A stretch of DNA of 64,000 nt from Amycolatopsis vastitatis (GTDB lineage Bacteria > Actinomycetota > Actinomycetes > Mycobacteriales > Pseudonocardiaceae). Both the position numbers and the translations under genes were made by a program. Under the pieces are notes generated by a model. The model was not told the origin of the DNA and did no database searches. It saw only the letters and a list, made by a program, of their open reading frames with translations. The DNA lies in assembly GCF_002234595.1 (NCBI RefSeq), contig NZ_NMUL01000030.1, positions 248,001 to 312,000 of the forward strand, read 5' to 3'. This document shows positions 17,675 through 27,150 of the stretch, in pieces (within the stretch, counting starts at the first letter, position 1; the number at the start of each line of letters is the position of its first letter).

Positions 17675-18823
17675 ATGAGCCCGGGACGGGAAACGATCGG
17701 GATCGGCATGGTGGGGCACGCGTTCATGGGTGCGGTGCATTCGCACGCGTGGCGCAGCGTGCACCGGTTCTTCGACCCGCCGCTGGTGCCGAGGCTCGCC
17801 GTGCTCGGCGGCCGCGACGAGACCCGGGCCCGTGTTGCCGCCGCCCGGTTCGGCTGGGAGGACGTCGAGACGGACTGGCGCAAGCTCGTCGCCCGGGACG
17901 ACGTCGGCCTGGTCGACGTCTGCACGCCGGGGGACAGCCACGCGGAGATCGCGATCGCCGCGCTGGAGGCCGGGAAGCACGTGCTGTGCGAGAAACCCCT
18001 GGCCAATTCGGTGGCGGAGGCCGAAGCGATGGCCGAAGCGGCGCGACGGGCCCGTGAACTGGGGGTACGGGCCATGGTCGCGTTCAACTACCGCCGGGTG
18101 CCCGCGCTCGCGCACGCCAGGAACCTGGTCGCGGGCGGGGCACTCGGCGAGATCCGGCACGTGCGGTCGGTGTACCTGCAGGACTGGCTGTCCGACGCGC
18201 AGGCGCCGATGACCTGGCGGCTGCGGAAGGAATCCGCGGGGTCGGGCGCGCTCGGCGACCTGGGCGCGCACATCGTCGACGCCACCCAGTTCGTCACCGG
18301 GGAGGTGATCACCGGTGTCTCGGCGCTGACGAACACCTTCGTGAAGCAGCGCCCGTCCGAGAACGGCGGCACGGACGAGGTGACGGTCGACGACACGGCG
18401 TTGTTCTTGGCACGGCTTTCCGGGGGAGCCGTGGCGAGTTTCGAGGCCACGCGGTTCGCGCTCGGCCGCAAGAACGCCATGCGGCTGGAGATCAACGGCT
18501 CGAAGGCGAGCCTGGCGTTCGACTTCGAGGCGATGAACGAACTCCAGTGGTACGAGGGCACCGGGACCGAAGCCGGGTTCCGCCGCATCCTCGTCACCGA
18601 ACCGCAGCACCCGTACGTCGGCGCGTGGTGGCCGCCGGGCCACCTCCTCGGCTACGAGCACACGTTCACCCACGAGGTCGCCGACCTCCTGGACGCCATC
18701 GGCTCGGGCACCGACCCCGAGCCGGGGTTCGACGACGGCCTGCGCGTCCAGCGGGTGCTGGACGCCGTCGAGCGCAGCGCGGCCGCGGAAGCGCACTGGA
18801 CTTCGGTGGAGGAATCGAAATGA
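17675..18823 (+). CDS. Gfo/Idh/MocA family NAD(P)-dependent oxidoreductase
   Basis: 382 residues. The N-terminal Rossmann fold starts GIGMVGHAFMGAVHSHAWR (in place of the usual GxGxxG, glycines are spaced GHAFMG), and the EKPLANS motif (~residue 109), whose Lys is in the active site, is intact. The AFNYRR and GALGDLGAHIVD segments fit the sugar-acting branch. AAGGAGG precedes the ATG. Such enzymes oxidise a sugar or inositol hydroxyl. Being next to the importer and a TIM-barrel isomerase, it probably does the first oxidation of the imported sugar. Confidence 0.92.
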   Translation: MSPGRETIGIGMVGHAFMGAVHSHAWRSVHRFFDPPLVPRLAVLGGRDETRARVAAARFGWEDVETDWRKLVARDDVGLVDVCTPGDSHAEIAIAALEAGKHVLCEKPLANSVAEAEAMAEAARRARELGVRAMVAFNYRRVPALAHARNLVAGGALGEIRHVRSVYLQDWLSDAQAPMTWRLRKESAGSGALGDLGAHIVDATQFVTGEVITGVSALTNTFVKQRPSENGGTDEVTVDDTALFLARLSGGAVASFEATRFALGRKNAMRLEINGSKASLAFDFEAMNELQWYEGTGTEAGFRRILVTEPQHPYVGAWWPPGHLLGYEHTFTHEVADLLDAIGSGTDPEPGFDDGLRVQRVLDAVERSAAAEAHWTSVEESK

Positions 18824-19824
18824 GCCGTCCCGTCACGTTGTTCACCGGCCAGTGGGCCGACCTGCCGTTCACCGAGGTCTGCAAGCTCGCCGCGGAGTGG
18901 GGCTACGACGGCCTGGAGATCGCCTGCTCGGGCGACCACTTCGAGGTCGACCGGGCACTGTCCGAAGAGGACTACGTGCCGGGCCGGCTGCGGCTGCTCG
19001 CCGAGCACGGGCTGAAGGTGTGGGCGATCTCCAACCACCTGGTCGGTCAGGCCGTCTGCGACGACCCGATCGACCACCGGCACCAGGCGATCCTCCCGGC
19101 CCGGATCTGGGGCGACGGCGAACCCGAAGGCGTCCGGCAGCGGGCGGCGGCCGAGATGGCCGACACCGCACGGGCGGCGGCGAAGCTCGGCGTGGACACC
19201 GTCATCGGCTTCACCGGGTCGAAGATCTGGAAGTACGTGGCGATGTTCCCGCCGGTCTCGAGCGCCGACATCGAGGACGGTTACGCGGACTTCGCCCGCC
19301 GGTGGAACCCGATCCTGGACGTCTTCGACGAGGCCGGCGTCCGGTTCGCGCACGAGGTCCACCCCTCGGAGATCGCGTACGACTACTGGACGACCAAGCG
19401 CGCGCTGGAAGCCGTGGACCACCGGTCGGCGTTCGGGCTGAACTGGGACCCGTCGCACTTCGTCTGGCAGGACCTCGACCCGGTCGGGTTCATCCTCGAC
19501 TTCGCCGACCGGATCTACCACGTCGACTGCAAGGACACCCGCAAGCGCTTCGACGGCCGCAACGGCAGGCTCGGTTCGCACCTGGCCTGGGCGGACCCGC
19601 GGCGGGGCTGGGACTTCGTGTCCGTCGGCCACGGCGACGTCCCGTGGGAGGACTGCTTCCGGGCACTGAACTCGATCGGCTACACAGGTCCGGTTTCGGT
19701 GGAGTGGGAAGACGCCGGGATGGACCGGCTCCGCGGCGCGGCGGAGGCGGTGAAGTACGTGCGCGAGCACCTGTTCGACCGGCCCACGGCGGCCTTCGAC
19801 GCGGCTTTCAGCAACCAGAAATGA
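18820..19824 (+). CDS. Sugar phosphate isomerase/epimerase family TIM barrel
   Basis: 334 residues of the xylose-isomerase-like (AP_endonuc_2) superfamily. Metal-ligand signs are FAHEVHPSEIAYD (a glutamate and a histidine), NWDPSHFVWQ, YHVDCKD and VSVEWED. The group includes 3-keto-sugar epimerases, hydroxypyruvate isomerases and inosose dehydratases. The start overlaps the dehydrogenase stop (ATGA). The dehydrogenase-isomerase pair suggests a keto-sugar or keto-inositol route; the exact substrate is unknown. It is the last gene of this operon. Confidence 0.88.
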   Translation: MSRPVTLFTGQWADLPFTEVCKLAAEWGYDGLEIACSGDHFEVDRALSEEDYVPGRLRLLAEHGLKVWAISNHLVGQAVCDDPIDHRHQAILPARIWGDGEPEGVRQRAAAEMADTARAAAKLGVDTVIGFTGSKIWKYVAMFPPVSSADIEDGYADFARRWNPILDVFDEAGVRFAHEVHPSEIAYDYWTTKRALEAVDHRSAFGLNWDPSHFVWQDLDPVGFILDFADRIYHVDCKDTRKRFDGRNGRLGSHLAWADPRRGWDFVSVGHGDVPWEDCFRALNSIGYTGPVSVEWEDAGMDRLRGAAEAVKYVREHLFDRPTAAFDAAFSNQK

Positions 19825-19899
19825 GGGCGTTCGATCGCGCGACCGAGTTCCAAGCCACCCTCGACCGCTGAGCGCTTCGGGAAATCGGGACGCGCATCG

Positions 19900-19948
19900 G
19901 TTCGACCGGTACCCGGCTGATCGTTATGCTCTGCTGAAACGGTCGAAC
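19900..19948 (+). promoter_or_regulatory. Predicted promoter flanked by GTTCGACCG/CGGTCGAAC half-sites
   Basis: -35 TTCGAC (19901-19906) and -10 TATGCT (19925-19930), 18 nt apart. Perfect inverted 9-bp half-sites sit at 19900-19908, over the -35, and at 19940-19948, about 10 nt after the -10. This suits self-repression by the regulator encoded from 19974. Confidence 0.55.
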
Positions 19949-19973
19949 GAACAGCCGGCGGACGAAGGTCGAG

Positions 19974-21050
19974 ATGCGGGAGTCGGGGGAGGACCGGCGG
20001 CGGCGGATCCTGGCCGTGGTCGAGGCGCGGGGTGAGGCGCGGGTCACCGAGCTCGCCGCGGAGCTGGCGGTCTCGGTGATCACCGTGCGCCGGGACGTCG
20101 AGGAGCTGGCCGGGGCCGGCCGGCTGCGGCGGGGGCACGGCGTCGTCCGCTCGCTGGTCCCGCGGCGGCCGGAGCCGGTGCCCGCGCCGGCCGACGGCGG
20201 CCCGGTGGTGCTGGTCGTTCCCGAACGCCACGCCTACCTCACCGAGGTCCTGCACGGTGCCCGTGGCGCGCTGGAGGAGGCCGACGTCCGCGTCGTGCTG
20301 CACCCCGCGCCGCAGGTGCCCGGCGCCGAGCGGCTGATCGTCGAGCGGCTGCTCGCCGACGACGCCCGGGGTGTGCTCATCGCGCCGCGCTGGCGCAGCG
20401 TGGTCACGGAGGAGGCGGACGACGGCTGGCTGGCCGCCGCCGACGTGCCCGTCGTCCTGATGGAACGCCGGCCGCGGCCGGGAAGTGCTTTGCACGCCAG
20501 GGATTCCGTCTGCACCGACCACTGGTACGGCGTCCACCTCGCCGTGACGCACCTGCTCGCGCTGGGCCATCGCCGGATCGTCCTGGCCGCCCGCGACGAC
20601 AGCCCGACCGCGCGGGCGCTGCGCGCGGCGTTCACCGGCATCTGCGCCGGGCGGCCCGAGGTCGAGGACTGGGCCGTGGTGCTCAGCGCGCCGGGCGCAG
20701 GCCAGGAACCCGTGCCGGACTTCGAGCCGCTCGACGGCGTGCTGCGCGCGCACGCCGCGACGGGCGTGATCATGCACGGCGACGTCGATGCCCTCATGCT
20801 CGTCCAGCAGCTGGCGGACGCCGGGATCACGGTGCCCCGCGACTGTTCGGTGGTCGCCTACGACGACGTCGTGGCGGCTCTCGGCAGCACGCCGCTGACC
20901 GCGATCGCGCCGCCGAAGGCCGAGGTCGGCAGGCTGGCCGCGGAACTGCTGCTGGAGCGGCTCCGCGGACCGGCCGGCCGTCCGCCGCGGCGGATCACCG
21001 TCCTGCCGGAACTGAAGGTGCGCGGGTCGACGCGGCCGCTGATCGATTGA
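19974..21050 (+). CDS. DeoR-type HTH / LacI-type sensor hybrid regulator
   Basis: 358 residues. The first ~60 residues are a DeoR winged helix (ILAVVEARGEARVTELAAELAVSVITVRRDVEEL), while the rest is a LacI/GalR-type periplasmic-binding fold: VVLVVPERHAYLTEVLHGARGALEEADV, AVTHLLALGHRRIVLAA and CSVVAYDDVVAALGSTPLTAIAPP. So it combines a DeoR reader with a LacI sugar sensor. It precedes the transporter operon on the same strand and is very likely its repressor, with possible operators before its own gene. Confidence 0.88.
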   Translation: MRESGEDRRRRILAVVEARGEARVTELAAELAVSVITVRRDVEELAGAGRLRRGHGVVRSLVPRRPEPVPAPADGGPVVLVVPERHAYLTEVLHGARGALEEADVRVVLHPAPQVPGAERLIVERLLADDARGVLIAPRWRSVVTEEADDGWLAAADVPVVLMERRPRPGSALHARDSVCTDHWYGVHLAVTHLLALGHRRIVLAARDDSPTARALRAAFTGICAGRPEVEDWAVVLSAPGAGQEPVPDFEPLDGVLRAHAATGVIMHGDVDALMLVQQLADAGITVPRDCSVVAYDDVVAALGSTPLTAIAPPKAEVGRLAAELLLERLRGPAGRPPRRITVLPELKVRGSTRPLID

Positions 21051-21075
21051 CCGAGTTGACCGGGGCTATTGACCG
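21047..21075 (+). repeat. Three direct TTGACCG repeats upstream of the sugar-binding gene
   Basis: TTGACCG occurs at 21047-21053, 21056-21062 and 21069-21075, across the end of the regulator gene and the 78-nt gap before the binding-protein gene. They could be binding half-sites or -35 elements. The evidence is the repetition alone. Confidence 0.35.
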
Positions 21076-21128
21076 GAATTCGTTCAGGCGCCCAAACTGC
21101 GGGGACCCGCGATCCGCAGGAGGCATCG

Positions 21129-22436
21129 ATGCCCGTCCGACCCAGCCGCCGGACCGTCCTCGCCGCGGGTCTCGCGTGGCCACTGGCGGCCGCGTGCTCG
21201 AGCCCCGGCGGGGACGCTCCGCGCGGTGCCACCCGGATCACCTTCTGGTCGGCGCTGCGGGGCAGCCAGCAGGTCGTCGACGCGTTCAACCGCTCGCAGA
21301 ACCGGATCCACGTCGTCTTCCAGCAGATCCCGTCCGGCGATCAGGGCGGGTACGCGAAGCTGAGCAACGCGGTCCGCGCGGGCAACGCGCCGGACGTCGC
21401 CACCATCGAATACCCGCAGGTGCCCGGGTTCGCCATCGACGGCGTGGCCCGGGACATCACCGATCTCGTTGGCGACCGCCTGCGCGCCAAGCTCCTCCCG
21501 CAGGCGCTGCGCCTGACGACGTTCGCCGGGCGGGTGTTCACCGTGCCGCTGGACGTCGAGCCGATGGTGCTGCACTACCGTACCGATCTGTTCGCCCAGC
21601 ACGGTTTGACCCCACCTCGCACGTGGGACGACTTCACGGCGGCGGCACGGAAAGTCCGCGACGACCGGCGCCGCCTGGTGGCCTTCGCGACCGACGGGGC
21701 GACCCAGTTCGCGGCGGTCTCCTGGCAGGCGGGCGCGCAGTGGTTCGACACCGCGGGGGGCGCCTGGAACGTCTCGCTCGCCGACGCCGCGACGCGCCGC
21801 GTGGCCGGCTACTGGCAGGGCTTGATCGACGAAGGTCTCGTGTTCGCGAACGGCGTGCAGGGCAGGCAAGGCGACGCGCAGATCGGGCAGGGGCTCGTGC
21901 TGGCCCGGCTCAGCGGCGCCTGGGACGCGGGCGCCCAGATGAAGGCCCGGCCGGGCCAGAAGGGCCAGTGGGCGATCGCGCCGCTGCCCCAGTGGGATCC
22001 CGCGCACCCGGCGGTCGGGACGCACGGCGGTTCGACGTTCGCCGTCACCCGCGACAGCGCCCACCCGGAAGCGGCGATGGAGTTCATCGAATGGCAGGTG
22101 TCGCACCCCGACGCGTTGCGCGCCCGGCTCTCCAGCGGCACCAGCAGCCAGTACCCGGCCGCGCCGGACCTGGTCGAGGTCGGGCGGAAGGCGTTCGACC
22201 GCCGCTACTACGGCGGCCAGGACATCTACCGGCTGTTCGAAGCCGAGGCCGCGAAGATCCGGGACGGCTGGACGTGGGGACCCCGGATGAGCGCGACGCA
22301 ACGCGTCCTGCAGGACGGGTTCGCCAGGGCGAGCGCCGGCCAGGGCACCCTGCTCGACGCCGTCCGCGACGCCCAGCGCGCCACCATGCCGGACCTGGTC
22401 GCCCTGGGGCTGGCGACGACCGAGCACAGCAGCTGA
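21129..22436 (+). CDS. Sugar ABC transporter substrate-binding lipoprotein (SBP family 1)
   Basis: 435 residues. RR at 7-8 and Cys23 (LAAAC) mark a probable Tat lipoprotein. The mature part is a CUT1-type extracellular solute-binding protein: RITFWSALRGSQQVVDAFNRSQ, the WDDFTAAARKV segment and MEFIEWQVSHPDALRARL. GCAGGAGG precedes the ATG at 21129; an in-frame start 20 codons upstream was rejected because it lacks a ribosome site. Two permease genes follow, and the ATPase (MsiK-like, shared) is not in the operon, as is common in actinomycetes. Confidence 0.92.
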   Translation: MPVRPSRRTVLAAGLAWPLAAACSSPGGDAPRGATRITFWSALRGSQQVVDAFNRSQNRIHVVFQQIPSGDQGGYAKLSNAVRAGNAPDVATIEYPQVPGFAIDGVARDITDLVGDRLRAKLLPQALRLTTFAGRVFTVPLDVEPMVLHYRTDLFAQHGLTPPRTWDDFTAAARKVRDDRRRLVAFATDGATQFAAVSWQAGAQWFDTAGGAWNVSLADAATRRVAGYWQGLIDEGLVFANGVQGRQGDAQIGQGLVLARLSGAWDAGAQMKARPGQKGQWAIAPLPQWDPAHPAVGTHGGSTFAVTRDSAHPEAAMEFIEWQVSHPDALRARLSSGTSSQYPAAPDLVEVGRKAFDRRYYGGQDIYRLFEAEAAKIRDGWTWGPRMSATQRVLQDGFARASAGQGTLLDAVRDAQRATMPDLVALGLATTEHSS

Positions 22437-22454
22437 CAGCAGCCGAGGAGACCC

Positions 22455-23405
22455 ATGACGACGACACTCGCCCGTCCGGAAAGCGCTTCCAGGACGCCCG
22501 CGCCGCGCGTCCGGAGAAGGCACCGGCAGGGGACCGCCTGCGCCGTGCTGATGGCGCCGTTCTTCGTGCTGCTGGTGGTGGTCTTCCTCGTCCCGGCGGG
22601 GACGGCGCTGTGGCTGAGCTTCTTCGGCGCCGACGAACCGGGCCTGGGGTTCGGCCCGGAACACACGATCTTCGTCGGGTTGCGCAGCTACGCCGCCGTG
22701 CTCGCCGATCCGACGTTCCTCGGCGGGCTCGGGGTCGTCGCGCTGTACTGCCTGCTGTACCTGCCGCTGCTGGTCGTCTCGTCTCTGGGCCTGGCGCTGC
22801 TGCTGGACTCCGGCGTCGCGCGGCTGCGCGGGTCGGCGCGGCTCGCGCTGTTCCTGCCGCACGCGGTGCCCGGGATCATCGCCGCGATCATCTGGCTCTA
22901 CCTCTACATCCCCGGCCTCAGCCCGGTGGTGGACCTGTTCGGCAAGGCCGGGATCACGGTGGACTTCCTCGGTATCCACACCGTCATCCCGTCGATGGTG
23001 AACATCGCGCTGTGGAGCAACCTCGGCTACAACGTCGTCGTCTTCTACGCCGCCCTGCAGGCCGTGCCCCGCGAGGTGATCGAAGCGGCGGTGGTCGACG
23101 GCGCCGGCGGGGTCCGGACCGCGCTGCGGATCAAGACCCCGCTGATCCGCGCGTCGATCGTGATGGTCGTGCTGTTCACGCTGATCTGGTCGCTGCAGCT
23201 GTTCACCGAGCCGATGCTGCTGTCGCAGGCCACGCCGATGATCACCGCGCGGTTCTCGCCGAGCATGTACATCTACGACGCCGCGTTCACCCGCAACAAC
23301 TACGGTCTCGCCGCGGCGGCGTCGGTGATCCTTCTGGCTTGCACGATCGCGTTGTCCTACGGCGTGACGCGCTGGACGAACCGCACCCGGGAGGCCGCAC
23401 TGTGA
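22455..23405 (+). CDS. Sugar ABC transporter permease (MalF-like)
   Basis: 316 residues with six membrane helices and the EAA loop (EVIEAAVVDGAGGVRTALRIKTPLI) that docks to the ATPase. It follows the binding-protein gene by 18 nt, and its stop overlaps the GTG of the next permease. It forms one half of a CUT1 oligosaccharide channel. Confidence 0.93.
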   Translation: MTTTLARPESASRTPAPRVRRRHRQGTACAVLMAPFFVLLVVVFLVPAGTALWLSFFGADEPGLGFGPEHTIFVGLRSYAAVLADPTFLGGLGVVALYCLLYLPLLVVSSLGLALLLDSGVARLRGSARLALFLPHAVPGIIAAIIWLYLYIPGLSPVVDLFGKAGITVDFLGIHTVIPSMVNIALWSNLGYNVVVFYAALQAVPREVIEAAVVDGAGGVRTALRIKTPLIRASIVMVVLFTLIWSLQLFTEPMLLSQATPMITARFSPSMYIYDAAFTRNNYGLAAAASVILLACTIALSYGVTRWTNRTREAAL

Positions 23406-24244
23406 ACCCGCCGAAGTTCCTCGGCCGCGCGGCCGTCAACACCGTCGTGGCGATCTCCGTGCTCTACACTCTGATCCCGGCGCTGTGGCTGGTGCTCGCC
23501 GCGATGAAGGACCGGGACGCGCTCTTCGGCAGTGACATCCTTTCGCTGCAGGGGTTCTCGCCGCTGAAGAACCTGCAGGACCTGTTCGCGATGGACAAGG
23601 GGATCTACGGCCGCTGGTACCTCAACAGCCTGCTCTACGCCGTCGGCGGCGCGGCGGTCAGCGCCCTGGTGAGCATCGCTTGCGGCTACGCCTTCGACAA
23701 GTACGTCTTCCGGCACAAGGAAAAACTGTTCGGGCTGGTGCTCGCCGCGGTGATGGTGCCGCAGACCGTGCTCGCGCTCCCGCTGTACCTGCTGGCGTCC
23801 GGCACCGGGGTCGTCGACACGGTGTGGGCGGTGTTCATCCCGGTGCTGTTCAACCCCTTCGGCGTCTACCTCGGCCGCGTGTTCAGTCAAGGCTACGTGC
23901 CCGGCGAGGTCGTGGAGGCGGCGCGGATCGACGGCGCGGGGGAGCTGGCGACCTACTTCCGGGTCGCGCTGCGGATGCTCGGCCCCGGCGTGGTCACCGT
24001 GTTCCTGTTCCAGCTCACCGCCATCTGGAACAACTTCTTCCTGCCGATGGTGATGCTGTCGAACCAGAAGCTCTATCCGGTCAGCCTCGGCCTCTACAGC
24101 TGGAACAGCGCGGCCACGACGTCCCCCGAATACTACCCGGTGGTGATCATGGGATCGCTGCTGGCGATCCTCCCGCTGGTGCTGGCGTTCGCGCTGCTGC
24201 AACGGTTCTGGCGCTCGGGGCTCACGGCGGGGGCGGTCAAGTGA
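23402..24244 (+). CDS. Sugar ABC transporter permease (MalG-like)
   Basis: 280 residues with six membrane helices and the EAA loop EVVEAARIDGAGELATYFRVALRML. The GTG start overlaps the stop of the first permease gene (GTGA), and its own stop overlaps the GTG of the dehydrogenase gene. It is the partner of the MalF-like subunit. Confidence 0.93.
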   Translation: MNPPKFLGRAAVNTVVAISVLYTLIPALWLVLAAMKDRDALFGSDILSLQGFSPLKNLQDLFAMDKGIYGRWYLNSLLYAVGGAAVSALVSIACGYAFDKYVFRHKEKLFGLVLAAVMVPQTVLALPLYLLASGTGVVDTVWAVFIPVLFNPFGVYLGRVFSQGYVPGEVVEAARIDGAGELATYFRVALRMLGPGVVTVFLFQLTAIWNNFFLPMVMLSNQKLYPVSLGLYSWNSAATTSPEYYPVVIMGSLLAILPLVLAFALLQRFWRSGLTAGAVK

Positions 24245-25245
24245 GCCGTCTCCGCGCCGCGCTCGCGATGGCTCCCCGGGCCGCGGCGGCCGTCCTCGGC
24301 GACGGCGCGATGGCGGCGTTGCACCGCGTCTGCGACCTCGCGGACGGCGTGCTCGACGACTTCGGCACCGCCGGGGCCCACGCCGTCCTGCGCGACGTCG
24401 AGCTGCTGGTCACCGGCTGGGGCTGCCCGCCGCTGGACGCGGCCGTGCTCGCCGGCGCGCCGCGGCTGCGGGCGGTCGTGCACACCGCCGGCTCGGTCCG
24501 CGGGCACGTCACCGAAGCGTGCTGGGAGCGGGGGATCGCGGTGACGTCCGCGGCGGCGGCGAACGCGGTGCCGGTGGCCGAGTACACCGTGGCGATGATC
24601 CTGCTGTCCGGCAAACGGGTCCTGGAACGCGCCCGCGGCCACCGGGCGGCCCGCCGCGCCGACGACCCGCTGGGCGTGCCACTGCACCTGGGGAACTACG
24701 GCCGGACCGTCGGCATCCTGTCGGCGTCGATGATCGGCCGCCGGGTGATCGACCTGTTGCGCCCGCACGACTTCCACGTCCTCGTGCACGATCCCCACGT
24801 GACCGCGGCGGAGGCGGCGGAGCTGGGCGTGGAAGCGGTGAGCCTGGCCGAGCTGTTCGCCCGCGGCGACGTCGTCAGCGTGCACACGCCGTTGCTGCCC
24901 GAAACCCGGGGGCTGGTCGGGCGCGAGCTGATCGCTTCGATGCGACCGGACGCCGTGCTGATCAACACCGCCCGCGGGGCGGTGCTCGACCAGGACGCGC
25001 TGGCCGAGGCGACCGGGGCCGGCCGGATTCGGGCGATCCTCGACGTCACCGATCCGGAGGTGCTGCCGCCGGGGCATCCGCTGTGGACGGACGAGAACGT
25101 GCTGATCACCCCGCACCTGGCCGGTTCGCAGGGCAACGAGCTGCGGCGGCTGGCCGAACTGGCCGTCGCGGAGGTCACCCGCTGGGCGGCCGGGGAGGCG
25201 TTCGCCCACCCCGTCCGCCGCGAACGCCTGGGGATGATCGCGTGA
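24241..25245 (+). CDS. D-2-hydroxyacid dehydrogenase family protein
   Basis: 334 residues. The NAD domain carries GRTVGILSASMIGRRV, a modified dinucleotide loop, then INTARGAVLDQDAL with the catalytic arginine and LITPHLAGS with the catalytic histidine. The family (PGDH/GyaR-like) reduces 2-keto acids to 2-hydroxy acids. The GTG start overlaps the permease stop. In a carbohydrate operon beside a DUF2264 gene, a sugar-acid substrate is likely but unproven. Confidence 0.88.
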   Translation: MSRLRAALAMAPRAAAAVLGDGAMAALHRVCDLADGVLDDFGTAGAHAVLRDVELLVTGWGCPPLDAAVLAGAPRLRAVVHTAGSVRGHVTEACWERGIAVTSAAAANAVPVAEYTVAMILLSGKRVLERARGHRAARRADDPLGVPLHLGNYGRTVGILSASMIGRRVIDLLRPHDFHVLVHDPHVTAAEAAELGVEAVSLAELFARGDVVSVHTPLLPETRGLVGRELIASMRPDAVLINTARGAVLDQDALAEATGAGRIRAILDVTDPEVLPPGHPLWTDENVLITPHLAGSQGNELRRLAELAVAEVTRWAAGEAFAHPVRRERLGMIA

Positions 25246-27083
25246 AGCTGCCCGCCGAGGACCGCGCACTGAGCCCGCACACCGGGTACACGCGGGACCA
25301 CTGGATCGCCGTGGCGGACAGCCTGCTGGCGGCGGCCTGGCGGTGGGCGACCCCGGGCGGCGCCCGGCTCGACCTGCCGGGCCCGCCGTCGGGCAGTGGC
25401 GTCCGCTCGGACGGGCTCGAGGGGTTCGCGCGGACCTTCCTCGCCGCCGCGTTCCGCGTCGCCGGTGAGGCGGGGAAGGACCCGCACGGCTGGCTCGAGC
25501 GGTACGCCCGGGGACTCGACGCGGGCACCCGCTCACCGGGTCGTGACGACGCCGAGTCGTGGCCGGTGATCCATGACCACGACGTCGCCGGCCAGCCGAT
25601 GGTCGAATCCGCGTCCGTCGCCCTCGGCCTGCGGCTGACCCGGCCCTGGCTGTGGGACCACCTCGCGCCCGCCGTGCGGGACCGGGTCGAGGAGTGGTTG
25701 CGCGGCGCGCTGCGGCACGTCCCGGCGCCGAACAACTGGTACCTGTTCCCCTTCACCGTGGCCGGGTTCCTCGCCTCGGCGGGACGCGCCGACGCCGAGA
25801 CCGAGCGGGCGCGCGACCGGGCACTGGAGCTGCTGGAGGGCTGGTACCGCGGGGACGGCTGGTACGCCGACGGCGACGGGCGAGCGTTCGACCACTACAA
25901 CGGCTGGGCGCTGCACCTGTACCCGGTGCTGGACGCCCACCTCGCCGGCAAACCGGCCCCGTTCGGCGCGCGGCTGCGAGAGCACCTGGAGAGCTTCGCG
26001 TCGTGGTTCGGCGGCGACGGCGCGCCACTCCACTTCGGACGGTCGCTGACCTACCGCTTCGCCGCCGCGTCGGCCGTCGGCCTCGGTGCGGTCACCGGCG
26101 ACACCCCGCTGCGGCCGGGCGTGTCGCGACGGCTGCTCAGCGGGACACTGCGCTACTTCCTCGACCGCGGTGCCGTCGGCGAGGACGGGCTGCTGAGCCT
26201 CGGCTGGCACGGCCCGCACGCGCCGACGGTGCAGTACTACTCCGGACCGGGCTCGCCCTACTGGGCGTCGAAGGCTTTCGTGTGCCTGCTCGCGCCGCCG
26301 GACCATCCACTGTGGACGTCCATTGAGGAACCGGCGCCGAGCGAGACAGCGGACACGGTGCTCGCGCTGCCGGAGCCGGGCCTGCTGCTGCAGTCGACCC
26401 GTGACGACGGCGTCGTCCGGCTGCACAACCACGGCAGCGACCACGTCCGGCCGCACGAGGCCGAGTCGGCGGCCGGGCAGGACCCGCACTACGGCCGGTT
26501 CGCCTACTCGACGCGGACCGGGCCGACCGCGCGGGACAACCCGGCGGACAACCACTTCGCGGTCGTCGTCTCCGGCGTCCGCAGCGTCCGGCGCCGGATC
26601 CACCCGCTCGGCGCGGGCCAGGACGGCGGCTGGGGCTGGGCGGGATCCTGGCACCGCCCGGTGTTCGGGTCCGGCCCGCCGACGGTGCCCGGCCTGCGCG
26701 TCGAGAGTGTCACGGTCGTGCGCGGGCGCGACGAGCTGCGGGTGCACCGCGTGCTCGGCGCCCCGCCGGGCGCGACCGTGGAGCAGACGGGCTGGGCGAC
26801 CGCGCCCGGCGAGGCCGTGCTCCGGCCACTGGCCGGTTGGACGGGTAAGGACGAAGTCCGTGCTCCGCACGGCACCGCGTTCGTCCCGTGGGTGTCGCTC
26901 GCGCGGCTCACGGGCGAGGTGCACGGCACGGCGATCTTCGCCGCCCTGGCCGTGCTGGGTACCGAGATCGGCGAACCGGCCGCCTCGGTCACCGGAGAGG
27001 GGGTCGAGATCGGGTGGCCGGACGGATTCGCGGTGCGGATCCGGTTCGGGCCGCTGCGGGTGGGCGGTGCGTTCGAACACTGA
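25242..27083 (+). CDS. DUF2264 domain protein
   Basis: 613 residues, cytoplasmic (no signal peptide). The N-terminal ~350 residues look like an (alpha/alpha)-barrel with DUF2264 features: GFARTFLAAAFRVAG, APNNWYLFPFTVAGFL, YRGDGWYADGDGRAFDHYNGWALHLYPVL. The C-terminal part is beta-rich. DUF2264 proteins are found in polysaccharide-use loci of pectin and glycosaminoglycan type; their activity is not settled. The GTG start overlaps the dehydrogenase stop, so it is the last gene of the coupled operon. Confidence 0.85.
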   Translation: MKLPAEDRALSPHTGYTRDHWIAVADSLLAAAWRWATPGGARLDLPGPPSGSGVRSDGLEGFARTFLAAAFRVAGEAGKDPHGWLERYARGLDAGTRSPGRDDAESWPVIHDHDVAGQPMVESASVALGLRLTRPWLWDHLAPAVRDRVEEWLRGALRHVPAPNNWYLFPFTVAGFLASAGRADAETERARDRALELLEGWYRGDGWYADGDGRAFDHYNGWALHLYPVLDAHLAGKPAPFGARLREHLESFASWFGGDGAPLHFGRSLTYRFAAASAVGLGAVTGDTPLRPGVSRRLLSGTLRYFLDRGAVGEDGLLSLGWHGPHAPTVQYYSGPGSPYWASKAFVCLLAPPDHPLWTSIEEPAPSETADTVLALPEPGLLLQSTRDDGVVRLHNHGSDHVRPHEAESAAGQDPHYGRFAYSTRTGPTARDNPADNHFAVVVSGVRSVRRRIHPLGAGQDGGWGWAGSWHRPVFGSGPPTVPGLRVESVTVVRGRDELRVHRVLGAPPGATVEQTGWATAPGEAVLRPLAGWTGKDEVRAPHGTAFVPWVSLARLTGEVHGTAIFAALAVLGTEIGEPAASVTGEGVEIGWPDGFAVRIRFGPLRVGGAFEH

Positions 27084-27150
27084 TGGTGCCGGCGAGCTTC
27101 CGGGAGCGCGGACAGCCGGATGAATCGGTATTCGATACGGAGGTCATGAA

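Noticed and set aside
16349..18796. An 815-residue minus-strand open frame
   Set aside because: Opposite the binding-protein and Gfo/Idh/MocA genes, composition typical of a shadow frame.
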